Positions 37,001-43,588 of a stretch of 64,000 bases of DNA are shown one piece after another; positions within the stretch are counted from its first letter, which is position 1; each line of letters begins with the position of its first letter. The notes under the pieces are model-generated. The model was not told where the DNA came from. It saw only the letters and a list, made by a program, of their open reading frames with translations, and did no database searches. Source of the DNA: Burkholderiales bacterium 8X. GTDB taxonomy: Bacteria; Pseudomonadota; Gammaproteobacteria; Burkholderiales; Burkholderiaceae_C. A program made the position numbers and the translations under genes. The stretch covers positions 1,851,388 through 1,915,387 of the forward strand of contig LR732703.1 in assembly GCA_902506565.1 (NCBI GenBank). Direction: 5' to 3'.

Positions 37001-37553
37001 CGAAGAGGTCGACCCGGAAGGGCACCGGCGAGCCCATCGGAAACAGGTCGATCAGGCCGCCGCGAACCGCGTACTCGCCCGGGCTCACGACCTGGGTGAC
37101 ATGGCTGTAGCCGGCGAGCGTGAGCTGCGCCTTGAGCTTCGACTCCTCGAGCTTTTGCCCGCTCTTGAAGTGGAAGGTGTATCCCGCGAGGAAGCCGGGC
37201 GGCGCGAGCCGGTAGAGCGCCGTGGTGGCCGGCACCACCACCACGTCGACCTCCTTTTGGCTGATGCGCCACAGCGTGGCCAGGCGTTCGCTGATCAGGT
37301 CCTGGTGCGGCGAGAAGCTGTCGTAGGGCAGGGTCTCCCAGTCCGGGAACAAGGCGCAGCGCACCTCGGGCGCGAAGAAGGCGATCTCGTCGATCAGGCG
37401 CTGGGCGTCGGTGGCGTCGGCGGTGAAGACCGCGGTGGCGCGATGCGCGGATTTCTCGCGGCCGGCCAGTTGCGCAAGAAGCAGGGCGTCGGCGGAAAGA
37501 GGCGGTCGGGGCAGCGTGAATCGCTTGCCCGCGGAAAGTGGAGGAAGGTCCAT
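34077..37553 (-). CDS. mfd: Transcription-repair coupling factor
   Basis: ATP-dependent translocase that removes stalled RNA polymerase and recruits UvrA (1158 aa). N-terminal UvrB-like module (LFPDWETLPYDSFSPHQDLI; GEYAVRGGLIDLFP), RNAP-interacting CarD-like domain (VVHSAHGIGRYRGLVNMDLG near residue 480), then RecG-like helicase domains with Walker A GDVGFGKTEVALRAA, DEEH box IIDEEHRFGVRHKEAM and LTATPIPRTLGMAL. The C-terminal TRCF domain closes with LRSLGQPKKPEVAAV. Length matches the family. Divergent from ispD. Confidence 0.97.
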   Translation of the reverse strand: MDLPPLSAGKRFTLPRPPLSADALLLAQLAGREKSAHRATAVFTADATDAQRLIDEIAFFAPEVRCALFPDWETLPYDSFSPHQDLISERLATLWRISQKEVDVVVVPATTALYRLAPPGFLAGYTFHFKSGQKLEESKLKAQLTLAGYSHVTQVVSPGEYAVRGGLIDLFPMGSPVPFRVDLFDDEIDSIRTFDPDTQRSLYPVPEVRLLPGREFPMDDDARARFRSRWRELLEGDPTRSRVYKDMGNGVATSGIEYYLPLFFEETATVFDYLGPDATVVLHGELEPAFQHFWQDTAERYRLVRGDPERPALPPEALFLNAEQFFLRAKPHAQLAIRAAEGTPYAEFENLPPFAVVRGADDPLTRLKEHIAATPHRVLLLAESDGRRESLLDFLRASGIQPPAFDSLAEFEAMPAEKVGIATAALAAGFAWNEQAIDFVTETELFATAPTTRRRGKRQEQVSDVEALIKDLSELAIGDPVVHSAHGIGRYRGLVNMDLGQGTDEHGKPLVQEMLHLEYADKATLYVPVSQLHLISRYTGVSADEAPLHKLGSGQWDKAKRKAAEQVRDSAAELLNIYARRAAREGHAFRFSAADYEVFAKDFGFEETADQKAAIHAVIQDMISPQPMDRLVCGDVGFGKTEVALRAAFVAVTGGKQVAFLAPTTLLAEQHYQTLVDRFAKWPLKVAEMSRFRSAKEISAAAKGLADGSIDIVVGTHKLLSQTVQFKNLGLLIIDEEHRFGVRHKEAMKAMRAEVDVLTLTATPIPRTLGMALEGLRDLSVIATAPQRRLAIKTFVRNEGTGVIREAVLRELKRGGQVYFLHNEVETIENRRQRLEEILPEARVAVAHGQMPERELERVMRDFVAQRYNLLLCSTIIETGIDVPTANTIVMSRADKFGLAQLHQLRGRVGRSHHQAYAYLMVPDIEGLTKQAAQRLDAIQQMEELGSGFYLAMHDLEIRGAGEVLGENQSGNMMEIGFQLYNEMLAEAVRSLKEGVEPDLLAPLSVTTEINLHAPALLPEDYCGDVHLRLSFYKKLATAKTPEQIDVLLEEIVDRFGKLPPQAQTLIDVHRLRVLARPYGVIKVDAAPGVIHITFKKDPPIDAMNIIGLIQKNKHIKLAGNEKLRIERELKEPRDRAQMVRDVLRSLGQPKKPEVAAV

Positions 37554-37574
37554 GTAGTCCGTTTGGAATGCAGA

Positions 37575-37620
37575 ACACCCCGCGGCGGGCGACGAGGGGT
37601 GTGAAGCGCGATTCTAGAAT
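37575..37620. promoter_or_regulatory. Divergent mfd / ispD promoter region with palindromes
   Basis: ATTCTAGAAT (37611-37620) is a palindrome that reads TAGAAT, a good -10 box, on both strands, one facing ispD and one facing mfd. An inverted repeat ACACCCC (37575-37581) / GGGGTGT (37596-37602) lies in what would be the mfd 5' leader. The -35 boxes are not convincing. Confidence 0.4.
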
Positions 37621-37653
37621 GGCCACCCATTTCGCGTCGGCCGCGGCCGCTCC

Positions 37654-38364
37654 ATGAAAGCCTCCAGCTTCTACGTCCTCATTCCTTGTGCCGGCAGCGG
37701 GCACCGCGCCGGCGGCGGGCTGCCGAAGCAATACCGGCAGATCGCCGGCCGCCCGCTGATCGCCCACACCCTCGAAGCCTTCCGCGCACTCGGCGAGCGA
37801 TTCGCCGGGGTTGCCGTGGTGGTTTCGCTGGGCGACCCGGACTTTGCGGCCGCCTTGCCGGGCTTTCCTGCTGATGGCGAGCATTTGCTGGCCGTCGGCG
37901 GCGCCACCCGGGCTGCGAGCGTGCGCAACGGCCTCCATGCTTTGCGTCAACGCGGCGCCGGTCCGCACGACTGGGTGCTGGTGCATGACGCGGCCCGCTG
38001 CCTGGTGCTGCCGAGCCAGGTCGAGGCCCTGATCGCTGCATGCGAGCACGATCCGGTCGGCGGGCTGCTCGCGCACCGGCTGGCCGACACGCTCAAGACG
38101 GCCACGCCGGACGGCCGCGTCGCCAACACACCGACCCGCGCCGACAAGTGGCTGGCGCAGACCCCGCAGATGTTCCGGCTGGGCATGCTGCTCGATGCGC
38201 TGACCCAGGCCGGCGACGCGGTCACCGACGAAGCCGGCGCGATCGAGGCAATCGGCCTCGCGCCGCTGCTGGTGGCCGGTAGCGCGCAGAACTTCAAGCT
38301 CACCTTTCCCGAGGACTTCGCCCTGGCCGAGGCGGTGCTTCAGGGCAGGGCGGGACTCGCATGA
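37654..38364 (+). CDS. ispD: 2-C-methyl-D-erythritol 4-phosphate cytidylyltransferase
   Basis: Joins CTP and MEP to form CDP-methylerythritol in the non-mevalonate isoprenoid pathway (236 aa). Nucleotide-binding loop [20 protein letters not shown], then [20 protein letters not shown], a TPTR motif [18 protein letters not shown] and the terminal [15 protein letters not shown] are all typical. It overlaps ispF by 4 nt; in many betaproteobacteria the two form one unit. Confidence 0.96.
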   Translation: MKASSFYVLIPCAGSGHRAGGGLPKQYRQIAGRPLIAHTLEAFRALGERFAGVAVVVSLGDPDFAAALPGFPADGEHLLAVGGATRAASVRNGLHALRQRGAGPHDWVLVHDAARCLVLPSQVEALIAACEHDPVGGLLAHRLADTLKTATPDGRVANTPTRADKWLAQTPQMFRLGMLLDALTQAGDAVTDEAGAIEAIGLAPLLVAGSAQNFKLTFPEDFALAEAVLQGRAGLA

Positions 38365-38852
38365 GCGGCTTCGACATTCGCGTCGGCGAGGGCTGGGACA
38401 CCCATCAGCTGGTCGAGGGCCGCAAGCTGATCCTGGGTGGGGTCGAGATTCCGCACCGGCTCGGGCTGCTCGGCCATTCGGACGCCGACGTGCTGCTGCA
38501 CGCCATCACCGATGCGCTGCTGGGCGCCGCGGGGCTCGGCGACATCGGCCGGCATTTTCCGGATACCGATGCCGCCTTCAAGGGTGCGGATTCGATCGTG
38601 CTGCTGGCCGAAGCGGCGCGCCGGGTGCGCGAGGCCGGCTTCGAGCCCGGCAACATCGACAGCACGGTGATCGCGCAAGCGCCCAAGCTCGCGCCGCATA
38701 TCGGCGCGATGTGCGAGCGGATCGCCGCGGCGGTCGGCCTTCCGGTCGGCCGGGTCAATGTGAAGGCGAAGACGGCCGAGAAGATGGGTCCGGTCGGCGA
38801 GGAGCGCGCCATGGAGGCTCGCGCTGTCGTGCTGATTCGGCAAAGCCTGTAG
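38361..38852 (+). CDS. ispF: 2-C-methyl-D-erythritol 2,4-cyclodiphosphate synthase
   Basis: Forms the cyclic diphosphate MEcPP with release of CMP (163 aa, homotrimer). Zn ligands are in the D-x-H motif GEGWDTHQL and in [20 protein letters not shown]; the hydrophobic cavity segment [19 protein letters not shown] and the C-terminal [19 protein letters not shown] are present. Translationally coupled to ispD. A heptameric tandem repeat fills the gap before the convergent histidine kinase. Confidence 0.97.
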   Translation: MSGFDIRVGEGWDTHQLVEGRKLILGGVEIPHRLGLLGHSDADVLLHAITDALLGAAGLGDIGRHFPDTDAAFKGADSIVLLAEAARRVREAGFEPGNIDSTVIAQAPKLAPHIGAMCERIAAAVGLPVGRVNVKAKTAEKMGPVGEERAMEARAVVLIRQSL

Positions 38853-38892
38853 ATCGGGGGAACGGGTTGTGGCGGTGGCGACGCCGTCACCC

Positions 38893-38961
38893 CTGGTCAG
38901 TGGCCCCTGGTCACTGGTCACTGGTCACTGGTCGCGGAGCGCGGATCGCGGATCGCGGGCT
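38893..38961. repeat. Heptamer tandem array between convergent genes
   Basis: Ten heptamers sit in unbroken 7-bp register: CTGGTCA (38893), GTGGCCC, CTGGTCA, CTGGTCA, CTGGTCA, then CTGGTC as a 6-mer ending at 38933; then GCGGAGC (38934), GCGGATC, GCGGATC, GCGGGCT ending at 38961. Two different heptamer families abut. It fills most of the 119-bp gap between ispF and the kinase gene; no terminator is visible there. Confidence 0.8.
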
Positions 38962-38971
38962 CGAGGCCCGG

Positions 38972-40573
38972 TCAGCGCCTTTGTTCGGTCGCCGGAGCAG
39001 GTGCCGAGGCAGCGCCCGTCCCGTTCGGCTTCATCGACGTGGCCGTGGCTCCCGCCGGTTTAGCCGGACCACCAGGCTTGCCGTTGACCGGCGCCTCCGG
39101 CGGCTTCGCCGATGCGGCACGCGGCATCCGGATGTGTGCTGCAAGGCCCCGACCCGGCGTGCTGGTCAGGGCGAAGGTGCCGCCCATCCGCTCGATGTTC
39201 TTCGTGACGATCGACAAGCCCAGCCCCGCGCCGGCTGCCGAGGTACGTGCCACGTCCCCGCGGAAGAAGGGCTTGCTCAGTTGCGACAGCAGCGCCGGCG
39301 CCACGCCCGCGCCATGGTCGCGCACCTTGATCAGAACCGCGTCGTTGTGCGCCTGCGCCTGGATCGTGACCGCGGCGACGCCGGTCGAAGGCGTCTTGCC
39401 GTAGCGCCTGGCGTTCTCGACCAGGTTGGAAATCACGCGCTGCAACTCGACCTCGTCCGCCATCACCCGCAAGTCCGGCGGCACGTCGACCGTGATCTTG
39501 ATGTCCTCGTGGTCCTGCACCGCGTAGGTGCAGGCATCCACCACATCGCGCAGCTGGACCGGCTTGAAGTCCACGTGATCCGGCCGCGCGTAGTCGAGGA
39601 ACTTGTCGATGATCGCGTCGAGCTGCGCGATGTCGGCCGCCATGTGGTCGCGGGCATCCTCGTCGGCCACGCTCATTTCGGTTTCGAGCCGCAGGCGCGC
39701 CAGGGGCGTGCGCAGGTCGTGCGAGATGCCGGCCAGCATCACGGCGCGGTCCTGTTCGATCTTGGCCAGTTGGTCGGCCATCCGGTTGAATCCGACATTG
39801 ACCGCTCGGATTTCATTGGTGCGGGCGCGCTCGTCCAGCCGATGGGCCTCGTACTCGCCTTCGCGCACCTGCAGCGTCGCCTGCGACAACTGCTTCAAGG
39901 GCCGGTTGATGAGCCCGGTGATCAGCGCCGCGCCCGCCACCGACAGCAGCATCGTGGTCGCCAGCCAGATGAGAAGGGTGCGACGGTCGAGGCTGGTGAA
40001 GCGGGTCGGGTCGAGCAGCAGCCAGTAGGCGTCGCTCTCGATGGTGAAGCCGATCCACAAGCCCGGTTCGTCGTTGACCCGGCTGGCGATCGTCGTTCCT
40101 TCGCCGAGCCGGTCGATCAGCTCGTCGGTCACCCGGTGGTCGAGCGCGCCCGTGGTGTAGGGCATGAACCGGTCGTTCGGCTCGCGCGGCAGGATGCGCA
40201 CGCCCTCCTGGTCGGCCAGCGTCTTGATGAGCGAGACGCGCGTGATCGCGTCCGAGTACACCAGCGCCGCCCGGGTCAGGTTGACCAGCGAGGCGATCTG
40301 GTGCGCGGTCTGCAGGGCGCGAGGTTCGTATTCGAGCGCCCGGAAGGTCTGCAGCCACGCGACCGTGCAACCGACCAACAGCAGCACCAGCAAGAAGAAG
40401 GTGCGCCAGAACAGGCTTAGGCCGAGCTGCAGCCGGGCACGCTTGCGCGGCTGGCCCAGGCTTTCCAGCGGACTCGGCAGGGTGACCTGGGGACCGTCTT
40501 CGCCGAAAGGGCCCGGCTGCGAGGTCGATGGGCCGGTCGCGGCCACGGCTTTGTTCAGATCAGGTCGTGCCAT
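38972..40573 (-). CDS. EnvZ-like sensor histidine kinase
   Basis: Membrane sensor kinase (533 aa). Order: cytoplasmic N-tail; TM1 near residues 50-75 (LFWRTFFLLVLLLVGCTVAW); a periplasmic domain (about 80-200); TM2 (TLLIWLATTMLLSVAGAALI); HAMP; DHp with the phospho-His in GISHDLRTPLARLRLETE; then ATPase with N-box ISNLVENARRYG, and G-boxes VRDHGAGVAP and GAGLGLSIV. A long Pro/Ala-rich tail follows. The start at 40573 (MARPDLNK) overlaps the response-regulator stop by 14 nt; an earlier ATG at 40588 is less likely. Signal sensed is unknown; EnvZ-like by architecture. Confidence 0.9.
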   Translation of the reverse strand: MARPDLNKAVAATGPSTSQPGPFGEDGPQVTLPSPLESLGQPRKRARLQLGLSLFWRTFFLLVLLLVGCTVAWLQTFRALEYEPRALQTAHQIASLVNLTRAALVYSDAITRVSLIKTLADQEGVRILPREPNDRFMPYTTGALDHRVTDELIDRLGEGTTIASRVNDEPGLWIGFTIESDAYWLLLDPTRFTSLDRRTLLIWLATTMLLSVAGAALITGLINRPLKQLSQATLQVREGEYEAHRLDERARTNEIRAVNVGFNRMADQLAKIEQDRAVMLAGISHDLRTPLARLRLETEMSVADEDARDHMAADIAQLDAIIDKFLDYARPDHVDFKPVQLRDVVDACTYAVQDHEDIKITVDVPPDLRVMADEVELQRVISNLVENARRYGKTPSTGVAAVTIQAQAHNDAVLIKVRDHGAGVAPALLSQLSKPFFRGDVARTSAAGAGLGLSIVTKNIERMGGTFALTSTPGRGLAAHIRMPRAASAKPPEAPVNGKPGGPAKPAGATATSMKPNGTGAASAPAPATEQRR

Positions 40574-41291
40574 CCGGCACGAAGACATAGCCCACGCCCC
40601 AGACCGTCTGGATGAAGCGCGGTGCCGCGGCGTCGGATTCGACCAGCTTGCGCAGGCGGGAGATCTGCACGTCCAAGCTGCGGTCGAAGGGTTCGAACTC
40701 GCGGCCGCGTGCCAACTGGGCCAGCTTTTCGCGCGAGAGCGGCTGCCGCGGATGGCGGACCAGCGCCTTCAGCATGGCGAATTCGCCGGTGGTGAGGGAC
40801 AGCTCTTCGCCGTCCTTCTTGAGCGTGCGGGAGCCGAGATCGAAGCTGAAGGGGCCGAAATTGACGGTCTCGTTGTCGGTCGACGGCGCGCCGGGCGCCT
40901 CGAGCGGCGGCCGGCGGCGCAACACGGCATGCACGCGCGCCAGCAGTTCGCGCGGGTTGAACGGCTTGCCGAGGTAGTCGTCCGCGCCGACTTCGAGGCC
41001 CACGATGCGGTCCACGTCCTCGCCCTTGGCGGTGAGCATGATGATCGGCGTGCGGTCGTTGGCGGCACGCAGGCGCCGGCAGACCGACAAGCCGTCTTCG
41101 CCCGGCATCATCAGGTCGAGCACGATGAGGTCGACCGTGTCACGCAGCAGGATGCGGTTGAGTGCCTTGCCATCTTCGGCAACGATGACTTCGAAACCCT
41201 CCTGGGTCAGATAACGGCGCAGCAAATCGCGAATGCGCGCGTCGTCATCGACGATCACGATCTTGTCCGTCCGTGCGGGTGCTTGATTCAT
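40560..41291 (-). CDS. OmpR-family response regulator
   Basis: DNA-binding response regulator (243 aa) paired with the adjacent kinase. Receiver domain with acidic pair DDD at residues 15-17, phospho-acceptor Asp59 in IVLDLMMPGEDG, Thr in IIMLTAKGED and Lys in GKPFNPREL. The winged-helix C-terminal domain ends SRLRKLVESDAAAPRFIQTVWGVGYVF. The start at 41291 gives MNQAPARTDKIVIVDDD. Direct repeats right before its start may be its own binding sites (see next entry). Likeness to OmpR is strong; an osmotic role is inference. Confidence 0.93.
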   Translation of the reverse strand: MNQAPARTDKIVIVDDDARIRDLLRRYLTQEGFEVIVAEDGKALNRILLRDTVDLIVLDLMMPGEDGLSVCRRLRAANDRTPIIMLTAKGEDVDRIVGLEVGADDYLGKPFNPRELLARVHAVLRRRPPLEAPGAPSTDNETVNFGPFSFDLGSRTLKKDGEELSLTTGEFAMLKALVRHPRQPLSREKLAQLARGREFEPFDRSLDVQISRLRKLVESDAAAPRFIQTVWGVGYVFVPDGTT

Positions 41292-41292
41292 T

Positions 41293-41316
41293 TTTACAAC
41301 AGTGAATTTGTAACAG
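41293..41316 (-). promoter_or_regulatory. Direct repeats before the response-regulator start
   Basis: On the minus strand CTGTTACAAA (41316-41307) and CTGTTGTAAA (41302-41293) form a 14-bp spaced direct repeat ending 2 nt before the ATG. GTGTAACTTA and GTGTCAAAGT form another pair near 41365-41384. OmpR-type regulators bind tandem 10-bp half-sites, so autoregulation is plausible. The wider gap (41292-41462) is AT-richer than its surroundings. Confidence 0.35.
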
Positions 41317-41462
41317 GGGCAATTCTGCGGCTGTTGAAAGCCCTTCGGAGGCATTTATTAGTACTTTGACACTAAGTTACACCTTTTGCGGACCTTCGTC
41401 GAGCGGAAGCATTCAGGCGATACGGGAGTGGCACATTGGGTCGAACGGAGCACTACGTCGCC

Positions 41463-41804
41463 ATGCACAAGACCCTTTTCGCGTTGTCCATTCTCATCGG
41501 CAGCTGCCTGCCGGCTGCGGCGGAGCTGTCTGAAGTTCCTGTCGGGCGTCCGCTCGTCGCCGAGAGCCAACGTGCAGCCAAGCCGGTGAAAGCGCAGCGC
41601 ACCGCGACGGCGGCGACAACGCCCCGGAAGCTCACGCCGGACCAACTGGCGGAGCTTCGGCAGCAGGTCAGGGACCAATGGGTGCCTCGGCGTCAGGCGA
41701 TTGCCGGCTCGGTCGGCGTCGCGGGCAACGCCGGCGGGCCCATGCTGCCCAGTCGTGTCTCCGTGGACCCGACGCTTTCGGCACCGGTCGTGGTCAGGCC
41801 CTGA
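41463..41804 (+). CDS. Small exported protein of unknown function
   Basis: A 113-residue protein that I do not recognise. It has a clear signal peptide (MHKTLFALSILIGSCLPAAA, cleavage near AELS), a Lys/Arg/Ala/Thr-rich linker, one amphipathic helix (TPDQLAELRQQVRDQWVPRR) and a Pro/Val-rich tail. Start chosen at 41463 since it gives the signal peptide directly; an ATG 27 nt earlier is possible. Divergent from the two-component pair and 148 nt before a second exported protein, so it may belong to that regulon. Confidence 0.7.
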   Translation: MHKTLFALSILIGSCLPAAAELSEVPVGRPLVAESQRAAKPVKAQRTATAATTPRKLTPDQLAELRQQVRDQWVPRRQAIAGSVGVAGNAGGPMLPSRVSVDPTLSAPVVVRP

Positions 41805-41952
41805 GGCGCAGCGCAGCATTTGCGAGTTCCGCGCCGGTGCTCGGGCCATGCCTTGATCGGGTCTGGGGGCGTTGCGGCATGATCGGCTGAAACGGGCGCC
41901 GAGACCTTTATCGCGCGCTCTTCCGTACACCCCAGCTCGAGGAACATCAACG

Positions 41953-42660
41953 TTGAAGACGATTCAGTGGATCGCGGCTTGTGCCGCCTTGTCGATGGCG
42001 CAAGTCGCCACAGCCCAGGCCGTCGTGACGGCGCCGCCGCAGAACGTGCTGCAGCTTTCGTCCAGCGGCACGGTCGAGGTGCAGCAAGACCTCTTGAGCA
42101 TGACCCTTGCGACGACACGCGAGGGCACCGACGCCGCTGCCGTCCAGAACCAATTGAAGACCGCGCTCGATGCGGCACTCGCCGAGGCTCGCAAGAGCGC
42201 ACAGCCCGGCCAGATCGACGTGCGGACCGGGAACTTCAACTTGTCGCCGCGTTACACGCGGGACGGCAAGATATCCGGATGGCAAGGCTCTACCGAACTC
42301 ATCCTGGAAGGCCGTGACTTCCCCGGCATCACGCGGACGGCGGCGCGGGTCTCGACCTTGACGGTCGGCAACATCGGCTTCGGGCTGAGCCGCGAGGAAA
42401 GGGCGCGGGTCGAGGTCGACGCGCAGGACCAGGCGATCGGCAATTTCAAGAAGAAGGCGGAAGAGCTCGCCAAGGCCTTCGGCTTCGGCGGCTACACGCT
42501 GCGCGAGGTTTCGGTCAACGCCAGCCAGGGCGGCCCGGTGCGGCCGAGGGCGATGGCCATGGAGGCTTCGGCCAAGTCGTATTCGAGCGAGCCGGTGCCG
42601 GTGGAGGCGGGGAAGACCACGGTCGTGGTCAACGTTTCTGGCTCGGTGCAGCTCAAGTAG
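41953..42660 (+). CDS. SIMPL-domain periplasmic protein
   Basis: An exported SIMPL (DUF541) protein of 235 residues. A signal peptide of about 22 residues (TIQWIAACAALSMAQVATAQ) precedes the domain, which shows LQLSSSGTVEVQQDLLSMTL, NFNLSPRYTRDGKISGW and the C-terminal TTVVVNVSGSVQLK. The start is a TTG at 41953, supported by GAGGAA at 41939-41944 (8 nt before). A longer frame would put residues before the signal peptide. Family members bind to or shape periplasmic assemblies; the role here is unknown. Confidence 0.85.
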   Translation: MKTIQWIAACAALSMAQVATAQAVVTAPPQNVLQLSSSGTVEVQQDLLSMTLATTREGTDAAAVQNQLKTALDAALAEARKSAQPGQIDVRTGNFNLSPRYTRDGKISGWQGSTELILEGRDFPGITRTAARVSTLTVGNIGFGLSREERARVEVDAQDQAIGNFKKKAEELAKAFGFGGYTLREVSVNASQGGPVRPRAMAMEASAKSYSSEPVPVEAGKTTVVVNVSGSVQLK

Positions 42661-42705
42661 CCAAAAGCACGGGCGAGCGGCGCTGCCGCTCGGCCGATCC
42701 TCGCG

Positions 42706-43476
42706 TTACTGCGCCGTCCAGCCGCCGTCGACCGCCCAGGCGACGCCCCTGACCTGGTCGGCTGCGGGCGTACACAAAAACACGGCGAGCCCGGCCAATT
42801 GCTCCACGGTCGTGAACTGGAGCGATGGCTGCTTCTCGCCCAGCAGATCGATCTGCGCCCGTTCGATCGAGATGCCTTCTTTTTCGGCCCTGGCGTCGAT
42901 CTGCTTTTGCACCAGCGGCGTGAGAACCCATCCCGGGCAGATCGCATTGCAGGTGACACCGGTCCTGGCGAGCTCGAGCGCGGTCGATTTGGTCAGACCG
43001 ACGACACCGTGCTTTGCGGCGACATAGGCCGACTTATGGGCCGACGCCACCAGGCCGTGCGCCGAAGCGATGTTGATGATGCGGCCCCAGTTGGCTTCAC
43101 GCATGGCAGGAATCGCATGCCGGCTGGTATGAAACGCGCTGCTCAGGTTGATGGCGATGATGGCGTCCCACTTTTCCGGCGGGAAGTCCTCGACTTGGGC
43201 GACATGCTGGATGCCGGCGTTGTTCACGAGCACGTCGACGCGGCCGAACTTCGATGCGGCCGACTTCATCATGTCCTCGATCTGGTCGGGCTTGCTCATG
43301 TCGGCGCCGTGGTAGTCGACCTCGACGCCGAGCGCCATGACCTCTGTCTTGGCAGACTCGTATTCGCCGAAGCCGTTGAGCACGATGTTGGCGCCTTGCT
43401 GCGCCAGGGCCTTGGCGATACCCAGCCCGATGCCACTGGTGGACCCCGTGACGAGCGCGGTTTTGCCTTTGAGCAT
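42706..43476 (-). CDS. 3-hydroxybutyrate dehydrogenase (SDR family)
   Basis: NAD-dependent oxidation of D-3-hydroxybutyrate to acetoacetate (256 aa), used in polyhydroxybutyrate breakdown. Rossmann motif TGSTSGIG, NNAGIQHV, catalytic Ser in IINIASAHGLVAS and the YxxxK pair in SAYVAAKHGVVGLTKS. The segment ICPGWVLTPLVQKQI and the Q-H residues match BdhA-type enzymes. The PHB regulator phaR lies 3 kb downstream. Divergent from relA. Confidence 0.92.
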   Translation of the reverse strand: MLKGKTALVTGSTSGIGLGIAKALAQQGANIVLNGFGEYESAKTEVMALGVEVDYHGADMSKPDQIEDMMKSAASKFGRVDVLVNNAGIQHVAQVEDFPPEKWDAIIAINLSSAFHTSRHAIPAMREANWGRIINIASAHGLVASAHKSAYVAAKHGVVGLTKSTALELARTGVTCNAICPGWVLTPLVQKQIDARAEKEGISIERAQIDLLGEKQPSLQFTTVEQLAGLAVFLCTPAADQVRGVAWAVDGGWTAQ

Positions 43477-43588
43477 GATGGTCGATCTCCGGATGAATTA
43501 GGATGCTGCGGGACACGTATTCTCATCGCGAATCTTCTTCAATGACCGAGCTCGTTCCCCATCACGCTGCCTGTGGGGGAGTCACCGG

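Noticed and set aside
34011..37604. Very long open frame antisense to mfd on the plus strand
   Set aside because: High third-position GC keeps the opposite frame open. The translation is rich in Arg/His/Gln/Glu with no domain, while the minus strand gives a complete Mfd.
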